Below are positions 52,801-61,500 of a stretch of DNA of 64,000 nt, one piece after another; the first letter of the stretch is position 1; every line of letters starts with the position of its first letter. The notes below the pieces were generated by a model. That model saw nothing but the letters and a program-made list of their open reading frames with translations, searched no databases and was not told the DNA's origin. Source of the stretch: Lutraria lutraria (lineage: Eukaryota > Mollusca > Bivalvia > Venerida > Mactridae); the NCBI GenBank assembly GCA_964023205.1, contig OZ026848.1, forward strand, positions 300,501-364,500, read 5' to 3'. A program made the translations under genes and the position numbers.

Positions 52801-53090
52801 TTGTATACTGTGTCGGTAATTCATGCGAGGCAACGATCCTTCGTATTATTATTATATATAATATAGTCCGACTGCCAATCGCATGTTATTTAATACAATT
52901 AAAGACACGACAAGTTTGTTGTTTATTATTTATTCCTGTCATTTTGAGTTCCTTAATTAGGGAATTATATACTTAAATATATATTTATATAGGCAATGAA
53001 AAATATAATCTAACTCCTGGACCGGTGAATACTTGCATTTCCATCTTATATATTGACCATTTTGACGATTTTAAAGCCAAATATCATTAT
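49854..53090. repeat. satellite array, right edge
   Basis: After 49854 the order becomes irregular, with chimeric monomers near 50244, 50635 and 51025. Monomers then start at 51413, 51783, 52154, 52541 and 53010. The 51413 and 51783 units are shortened to about 370 bp and share a deletion near their 3' end; the 51783 and 52154 copies start almost identically, indicating a recent local duplication. The 52541 unit is about 469 bp, with roughly 80 bp of foreign AT-rich sequence inserted near 52818-52895. Recognisable monomer sequence fades out by about 53090. Confidence 0.85.
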
Positions 53091-53118
53091 ACATGGAAGT
53101 AAATCTTTCTTTGTTTAG

Positions 53119-53532
53119 TATATTGCCTTCAGAATTGGCCTGTACAGGAAACTGTTCCCCAAAAAGGATCTGTACAGATTAGTTAAAGGGAACCAGTTTA
53201 CCAAAGCTATCAATCGTAACTACTCTGGTATTTCCGTAACTAAGAAATACACCTCGTACATAAGTGTCCGTTCCGGAAATAATGTTCATTTCGCTTTAAG
53301 TCCATCTGAGTTCTGCACGCGCTCCACCGCTTTAACTGGTTCCCGATCCATGGTCCAGTGCACCATAAGTACACACAAGCCAAGGGGAACCAGTTATCCA
53401 CCGCTCGACGTATTCAAGCGTTTGTGTGACTCAGATCATTTCAATTCGTACACTTTATTTTTGTATAACATTGTTGTAAAAAAGTGCTCAAAAGTGAATT
53501 ATTGTAAGTGGTTTTTGAATTTATGTTATTAA
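53119..53532 (+). CDS. unassigned open frame, possible terminal exon, 137 codons
   Basis: An open frame with no ATG until 53350. It directly follows a good splice-acceptor-like sequence (TCTTTCTTTGTTTAG, ending 53118) and runs to a stop at 53530-53532. Codon use up to about 53450 (CTG, TAC, TTC, ACC, CGC) is richer in G/C at third positions than the AT-rich surroundings, which suggests real or formerly real coding sequence. The peptide is basic (for example YRKLFPKKDLYRLVKGN), then Ser/Thr-rich, with KPRG near residue 90; the last 30 or so residues look like run-off. I do not recognise the family. It may be a 3' exon of a gene upstream of the satellite, a captured transposon piece or a retrocopy fragment. 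Confidence 0.35.
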   Translation, partial: YIAFRIGLYRKLFPKKDLYRLVKGNQFTKAINRNYSGISVTKKYTSYISVRSGNNVHFALSPSEFCTRSTALTGSRSMVQCTISTHKPRGTSYPPLDVFKRLCDSDHFNSYTLFLYNIVVKKCSKVNYCKWFLNLCY

Positions 53533-53809
53533 TTCACTTACGGAGTTTATTTGCAAAGCTGAATTGTATGTGTTTAGGTTATTATAAATGCCTAATATCC
53601 CGAGGAATATAATGTAGCAGTTTCCGGATAAGAACAATTTGGATGTTATGCTTCAAATGTATTTTTTAATAAAAAAGAAATTAAACATGAAAGGAAGCAA
53701 AAGTTTATTCTTGAGAAACTAAAACCAGTAAGACTTGTCACTCTCAGATTAGTCTTTTTATGGATTGGAACAGTGTTTCTGCCAGCCAGGATTTTTTTTT
53801 GGGTCATCT
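53533..53809. other. intergenic
   Basis: AT-rich, with a polyT run just before the first copy of the 124-bp repeat. No gene seen. Confidence 0.4.
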
Positions 53810-53932
53810 GTGACCCCTAGTCCAACTAATTAGACTGCTTTGTGACGGCGAGACATTTTTCGACTTGGCTCCGTCCCGCACAGTCTAACAAAGATCTGCA
53901 TATTTGTGTGCGGAAAATCCCCAATTAAAACC
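53810..53932 (+). repeat. 124-bp direct repeat, copy 1
   Basis: Begins GTGACCCCTAGTCCAAC and ends CCCCAATTAAAACC. It matches 54579-54702 almost base for base, and the flanks on both sides differ. Contains the inner inverted repeat TTAGACTG / CAGTCTAA. The open frame on the minus strand across it is not considered a gene. Confidence 0.9.
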
Positions 53933-54475
53933 TGTTGGGCCCGATAACTACAATATCTGTGACCAAAGTGAACCATTCTGTGGGTAGAAAACATGTTTCT
54001 ATACTCATAGGAGTATAAATTATTCCCACATACCTTTTCTGAAAGATGCATTAATGATTTGTTTCTCCCCACTATTTCCCAACTGAAAACGAAACTGGCG
54101 TAATGGGGGTAAAATGCCGGTGTCATGGTAAACATTGCCTACTCACAAAATAATTTTAAGTACACGTTTAAATAAGCTGGCATGTCAACAAAACGTTGAC
54201 AAGTTAATTTTCAATCAACTTTAGTTAATTCTAGGTACTCATTATAAAGATCAATATAGAATTAACTGTCCGACGGTATTTGTGTACAGAGGGAAACTGG
54301 ATGAGGCTAAAGTCCGTTCGTACCGGTTTTTTTCACGCGACGTAAAATTTAAGTCTAATATTTCAAATTTGACATTTAGCACAGATTTTTAAAGCACATT
54401 CATGCAGATTATTGTTATTTGTATTGAATTAAGTAAGTTATACACGTAATTGAAGAATTTTGACGTAATTTTAAA

Positions 54476-54702
54476 TTCCGCACATAAATATGCAGATGTT
54501 TGTAAGGCTGAGAGGATGGCCCTTCCGAATTCGTTCACGAAAATCGGCCAACCGGAAAGCCGAATTAGTAGGGCTACTGTGACCCCTAGTCCAACAAATT
54601 AGACTGCTTTGTGCCGGCGAGACATTTTTTCGACTTGGCTCAGTCCCGCACAGTCTAATAAAGATCTGCATATTTGTGTGCGGAAAATCCCCAATTAAAA
54701 CC
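54476..54702. mobile_element. small inverted-repeat element with copy 2 of the 124-bp repeat
   Basis: The arms at 54476-54497 and 54664-54685 are reverse complements with one mismatch over 22 bp (left arm begins TTCCGCACATAAATATGC). Inside, ATTAGACTG and CAGTCTAAT form a second, exact inverted pair. The right part (54579-54702) is the second copy of the 124-bp repeat at 53810-53932. Likely a MITE-like element; the first copy would then be a truncated relative lacking the left arm. Confidence 0.6.
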
Positions 54703-54884
54703 AATCTTTAGATCCTAAATGGAAACATACGTTTCTGTGGATGTTAGTTTCCGAAAACGGTAACTTAAAATAGTTAAATATCATTATCTATTAAATGTTA
54801 ACACGCAGTTGATATCGCTAGGACTTAAATAATGATTCAAGTTTAACTTATACGATCTGATGTCATAAAGGAGTGAGTACAGCT

Positions 54885-54949
54885 ACTTCCGGTTTAAAAA
54901 TGTCAGTCGTCATTTTCTACATTCGGTTTGAACTTTGGTAGTGACGTAA
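54885..54949 (+). promoter_or_regulatory. candidate DHX8 promoter sites
   Basis: ACTTCCGG at 54885-54892 matches an ETS-type site (CCGGAAGT in reverse), and TGACGTAA at 54942-54949 matches a CRE/ATF-type site. Both lie about 575-640 bp upstream of the first DHX8 coding ATG and upstream of the intron implied by the acceptor at 55519. The pair is typical of housekeeping promoters. Single short motifs can arise by chance. Confidence 0.35.
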
Positions 54950-55519
54950 GAGTATTGGTGCTTTACACTGGGCCTGTCACAATAAAGAACCAGCAAAAAC
55001 TATTTGAAATGAATCAGGATATAAATGTCTGGTTCTCTTGTATGTTATTTCCCCTTTCTAGGAAGGCTCTAAAATGACCATAGCTTTCGAATCATTGGGC
55101 CATGAAACAAAAGATAGTAAAAAGAAACAAATCAATATAAATGTGAAAACATGACATACATAAAAATATACACACATAATTATATAAGAAGGCAGGGTCT
55201 TTTTCCATCTATATTTGAGGCCGAAATTTGATGTCTTCACAATTATAAAATGGATCCCTTCTTCCCAATTTGGGGAAAGAAATTCCCCAAAATAAAGCGC
55301 TATTCTAACTTGGTTGTCTAACCTCCAAATTTGGCCAAAAAATCGTCCTTGAATTTCCCAAAATGAAAGGCTAAGGCCCCTGCCAATTTTTTGGAAAAAA
55401 GACCCTTGAAGGATAACAAAAACAAGAGTTAAACACTTACTTTCATTGTGATCCTTGAAATACAGTATTGACTGTTCAATATACCTGTAAATTACACTAA
55501 GTTATGTTCTTAATTACAG
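54950..55519 (+). other. putative DHX8 5' UTR/first intron region
   Basis: No repeat or coding exon was recognised. The acceptor TAATTACAG at 55519 shows that at least one upstream exon exists, but its donor was not identified with confidence. Confidence 0.4.
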
Positions 55520-55523
55520 AGCT

Positions 55524-58500
55524 ATGGATGAATTAGACAATATAGAAAAGTTGGAACATCTTTCTTTGGTGTCCAAAGTGTGTACTGAGTTGGATAACCA
55601 TCTTGGAATGAATGACAAAGATTTAGGTATTTATATAAATTTTATTGTCTTATTTTAAGATTTTTATTATCTGGCTTGACAACACAATCATTTACTTGAA
55701 AAATCCTTATACATGTGGTTCAAAGAATTGTGAATATTACATATTAAATTAGTTGATAGAACTTTTTTTTGTAATGTTTCATGGTTTACAAACATTTTAT
55801 GTTAAAATAATTTGAATAGAGTAATTACAGTCGAAACTCGTTATATCGAAGTTCGGAGGACTTGCCAAAATAGTTTGATATAAACGAACTTCGATATAGA
55901 TATTTCGATACCCGTATTTACATTTTAGAGCTAAAGTCAGTGTGTTGTAATAATAATGTAATCGTGTTATTTAAAGTACTGGATGGTAAAGGGTAATAAG
56001 AATACAGCATTTATACCCGTACTTATACGGATACCTTTGATATATTTATTTTGCTGTACATTAATTTCAAATATGCATAAGATTTTTAATAATAATTTGT
56101 ATCACCAACAAAAGGTTTGTATCAGTTTTATAATCGTGTGAATGGACACTAACATGTTTAATCAGCTGTCAATAATTAAATATTGACTTTAGATTGTAGG
56201 TGTTTGTTTGCGGAAAAGGTGCAAACATATTTTTGTAAGTTGGCGACATAAATGGTTTGACATAGATGGTCACTTCATAGTTGAAAATATTTGTTTCGGA
56301 CCGAAAATCTACTTTAATATATAAAAATATCGAGAACCACGATTTCAATATGTGTGCGTATTTTTTATATATGTAATAAGAAGGATAAAAATCAGGACTT
56401 TATCTTTACTTCGATAAAGCGGGATTACGATATAAGCGATTTCAATATAATCTATTTCGACTGTAACTGCCTTCTTTTGAAAATGTTATGTAGGGTCTGG
56501 TGGAATGTTGTAATGGTGGTTTATTGAACAATCCATTTTCTTATCTTTACAGCTGAGTTTATAATATCCCTTGCTGAGAAGAACAGTACGTTTGAATCAT
56601 TTAAGAATGTTCTGATTGAAAATGGAGCTGAATTTGGAGTAAGGAATTTAATATCTGATTTAACAATTATGTCAGCTCAACATTTTTATGTCAGCTACTA
56701 GCAGATAAAAAATTGTAGATGTACACCCGTTCTAATACTGGGTTATTTTGCCTCGACACAGTTTTTTACTAGGGTATTTTGAAATTGCTTGGCATGTGTT
56801 ACCCATTTTGAGACAGTGTGTCTCACTCTCACACACAAAACTGGGGCCATAGCTGGCTCATATGATAGGCACTTAGTTGTTGATACATGTATATGACAAT
56901 TGATTAAATATAATTCTATTTAAAGAAATGAAAAAAAATATACTAGTTGCCAACTATTATATAAAGAGATCTAAATGATTGTTTTGGAATTCTCTAACCA
57001 TTCCTTGCAGAAACTCAACAAATGTATGTTTTTTAAAATATATTTCGATACTTTCTAGATGTGTTATTAAATCTGTATTAGATATTAATCATCATATTAT
57101 CTTTACTCATCATTCAATTTCTGATTTCAAGAGCAATATCTAAATAATTTTTGGTTACATTTTGACTCATATAATTGTTAACTGTTTCTTTATTTCCAGG
57201 ATTCTTTGATTGCCAATCTTTTACGATTGATTAATAAAATGAGACCTAAACAAAAAGCGGTGGATAAGGAAGAAATATTAGACGAAGACATGTCAGAAAT
57301 AGAGATCAAGAAGAAACTGTTTCCTGGCTTAGCATTACCAAATGAGGCCAGATCACAGTCACCAGTAAGTTTTAGATTTAAATTCTTTTTAGATATGATT
57401 CTTTTATTGTGATATTATAATTCATAAGTAGATTTGTGTAAAATTGATGTATTTAGTTGATGTATTCTTTTGAAAATTAGATTGTCTGATAAAACGTATT
57501 TAGCTGATTTTTATAGAACGACGCTGGGCACTGATTTCTATATTTTTAAGTTGGGAAATTTTTATTTTTTAAATATCGCTAGTTTCACTTTTTTAGTAAA
57601 AAACCTGCAGTATTTTAAGGCGTTGTAGTTTGTGAAATTATAACTTCTATCTTAAATGTTACCATGAAGTTAAGGATAGAACATTACTTTGTTTTAAGTG
57701 TTAGGAATGGTATGCAGATTATGTTTATATTTTTATGCCTCCGACATCAAAGATACACATATAGTGATTGTCCTGTCCTTCCGTCCGTCTTTCCCTCCGT
57801 CTTGACCTTGACTTAATTTGGACTTAGAATGATTCTGCACCAGGTTAAGTAGATTTTACTGTTTCATCTAGCACCAATACCGCTTGCTAGAACACTTTGA
57901 TACTTATATAGTTGTTGCGTATGATCATTCTCAGTCCACCTGTATCAAGAAATCCCACTTTGACCTTGACTTTATTTGGAATTAAAATGATTGTGTACCA
58001 GGTTAAGTAGATTTTACTGTTTCGTCTAGCACCAATACCGCTTGCTAGAACACTTTCATACTTCTACAGTTGTTGCTTGTGACCATTCTCAATCCACCCA
58101 TAATTATCAAACACCGACTTTGACCTTGACGGTGTTCAAATGGGCTATTGCTTCACAAGCATGCCACAGGGGGCATATGCGTTTATTGAACGCAGCATCT
58201 TGTTTAAACCAATTTTGACAAGTACTTGTGCAGAAAGAAGGGATTGTGAAAGTTTTAGTCAAATTCTGCCACTGACAGGAGTCCAACGCTCTACCCCTAC
58301 ACCACTGCTCCTCCATTGTTTTATACTGACTTAAATACATTTGGGTTGTTTCAGGACAAAGAAGAAACAGTGCAGAAACAAGATAAAGATGTTGCTGACA
58401 ATATGATGGATGAACTGGAAGCATTAATGAACTCAGCTAAATCATCGTATGTCTCTTTCATCATGATAATCCAATAATATCTATTTTTTAGTAAGACACA

Positions 58501-61500
58501 CATCTCTGTGGTCAAGTGGTTAAGATTGCTGACTTCAAATCACTATAACCTCTCACTGATAGAGCGGTATGGGTTCGAGCCCGGCTACCGACCGTGTCTC
58601 TTTATGTGAGAAAGTAGGCAGTCACTTATGCAGGATGGGAGTCTAGTACTGGTTCCTCCCAGGAGCGATGCATAGGTGAACTGTCTGCCTAATATGACTC
58701 TGACTGTTGAAAAGGATGTAAAACTTGAAATAAACTAACAAACAATTTTTTATGAACAGAAAACCTGATTTCACTCAAGTCTCATTCAAAATGTATTTAA
58801 TACAAGCTCTATAAAGTTGGTTATTTGTGACTGATGGTCAATCCTGATTTAAATTGCTTGCTCGTTGTTAATGTATTAATTTGTCTGCTTGGCTGAAGTG
58901 GATGCTTTAAATTAGTTGAATTGCCTACTTTGATCTGAACTTGAAGTTTTAATAATATCAGAATAAAATTAATGACTAGAGAGCTTTGACATGTTGTACT
59001 TCAGTCGGGCACCGTAGGTTTATTGTTTTTACAGTATTCTTTTATGATATGTTTAGTTCAAACCAGAATAATGATGAAAAGGTCAGAAAACATAAAGAGA
59101 AGGACAAGAAAAGGTTTGTAAAAATACGCATTATTATTCTCTAAAATATATTAAGACTTTTGCTTTTATGTAAAATTTGATTTTTTTTTTGTTAGACTTT
59201 CGGGTTTGACTTTCCAAAAGTATTTATGGTGATTCATTGTGGTAACCTGACATTGAGATTTTTTTGCTAATTTAGTCTTATAACAATGGTTTTGATACAA
59301 AAATGACTGACAGGTCTTTTGCTTTTTAATGAGAGATTTCTTTGAAAAATCAATATTCCATTGTAGCTGAAATTTGGAATCTTATGTTTAGTTTTTGTCG
59401 AGCCCGCCTGCGGTGAGCTCGACTTAGTCGCCACAATGGAGGTTGCATGTCTGTACGTTAGTTAGTTAGTGAGTTAGTGTGTCCGTCAGGATCCTTGTCC
59501 GGGCTGTATCTCCCTTATGTATTGACACTTTTTTAAATAACTTGGCATAATTGTTAAACACCATGAAACGGTGTGCAGTGCGCAAGATCAAGGTCTCTAG
59601 CTCAAAGGTCAAGGTCACACTTAGAGGTCAAACGTCAAAAATGAGCCTTATAGACCTTGTCCGGGCTGTATCTTCCTTATGCATAGAAATTTTTTAAGAT
59701 AACTTGGCATAATTGTTAAACACCATGAGACGGTGTGCAGTGCGTAACATCAAGGTCTTTTCAGTTTTGCTCAAAGGTCAAGGTCACACTTAGAGGTCAA
59801 ACATAAAAACTAATCATTATACACTTTGTCAGGGCTGTGTCTCCCTTATGCATTGAATTATTTGAAAATGACTTGCCATAATACAATGAGACCATGTGTC
59901 TTGGGCAACACCCAGATTTTCATAGGTCAAAGGTCAAGATTACACATTCGGTCAAATATATTTTCCTTGTCTGGGCTGTGACTTCTGTGTACATTCAAGG
60001 ATTTTGAAATAAATTGGTATAAAAGTTTACTTCAATGAATTGATGTATCCTTAACATCACCCATACTTGTAGTTTACTAGTTAAAAGGTCAAGATCACAA
60101 GCTGGCTATACAGGGGCTCGACATGTTGCCCTTGGGCTTCTAGTTAGCTCACCTGATTCATCAGGTGAGCTTTTAGGATCGGTGAATATCCGTGGTCCGT
60201 CCACGATTAGTTTGTTTACACTCTAGCCACCGCAGCTCTTTATGAATATTGATTAAACTTGATCACAATGTATATGGCCACAATGTCTCAGCAAAGTTCG
60301 ATTATGGGCAAAATCTGATAATAACTTCTAGAGTTATGGGCCCTTGAATTACCAAATTTGCTATATTTAGCTTGTTTACACTCTAGCGCCTTCATTTATT
60401 CACCAATCCTGATAATATTTTCAGTAAATGTGTATAACCAAAAGATCTTGGACAAGTTCGATTATTGGCAATATCGGACCTGAACTTCAAGAGTTATGGG
60501 CCCTTGACTTAAAAAATTTGCTATATTTGAGTTTGTTTACACTCTAGCGCATTCAATTATTCACCAATCTTAATCATATTTTCAGTAAATGTGTATAACC
60601 AAGAGATCTTGGACAAGTTCGATTATGGACGAATTGGACCAGAACTTGAAGAGTTATGGACCCTTGACTTTGAAAATTTGCTATATTTCAGCTTGTTTAC
60701 ACACTTGCGCCTTCATTTATACACCAATCCTAATAATATTTTCAGTAAATGAGTATAACCAAAAGATCTCGAACAAGTTCGATTATGAGCAGAATCGGAT
60801 CACATCTTCAAGAGTATTGGGCCCTTGACTTAGCAAATTTGCTATATTTTAGCTTGTTTATACACTAGCGCCTTCATTTATTGACCGATCCTAATCATAT
60901 TTACAATGAATGTGTATGACCTTATGGTTTTGGACAAGTTAAGTTATGGGTGGAATCAGACCACAACTTCAAGAGTTATGGACCCTTGGATTAGAAAATT
61001 TGCTATGTTTTAGCTTGTTTAACAGTATTATACCTTCATTGTTGGTTTTGATCTCAAAATCTACATAAAAATGAGTTTTACGAGATGGAAACTATATTAC
61101 CTGGTCATTGATTATTGGCCTTTGTTCTCAGGTGAGCGATAAAGGGCCAATGTGGCCCTCTTGTTTATATATTATAATGAAGTTGATGCATGGTTTCTTA
61201 TCAGGAGTAGAAGATCTAGAAGTAGATCACGTGACAGAAACAGGTCGAGGTCAAGAGATAGGAAAAGGTCAAGATCAAGAGATCGGAAGAAGAAAAAGAA
61301 ACGAAGAGACAGAGATCGCTCATACAGTCGAAGCAGAAGTAGAAGTCGAGAAAGAGAAGACAATTATAGAGACAGACGTGGAGATAGAGAAAAAGACAGA
61401 AAACATAGTAGTGCCAGAGGTCATGAAATGCCGGTAGAGGTCACTGTTGGTCAGGTATAGGATTTTTTTTTATCTGTTTTTCGTCTAAAACTGAATAGCT

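Noticed and set aside
17900..53090. CRISPR-like array
   Set aside because: Units are 389 bp, contiguous and without unique spacers; the genomic context is eukaryotic.
53830..54704. 101- and 77-codon minus-strand frames sharing a peptide
   Set aside because: The shared peptide comes from the duplicated 124-bp non-coding repeat; the rest of each frame is unrelated.
58140..58334. 64-codon open frame near the exon-4 acceptor
   Set aside because: Lies in a DHX8 intron over the end of a repeat module and a SINE fragment.
61108..61437. 109-codon open frame in another frame over the RS exon
   Set aside because: A shadow of the A/G-rich RS-encoding exon. The DHX8 frame is supported by splice sites and homology.
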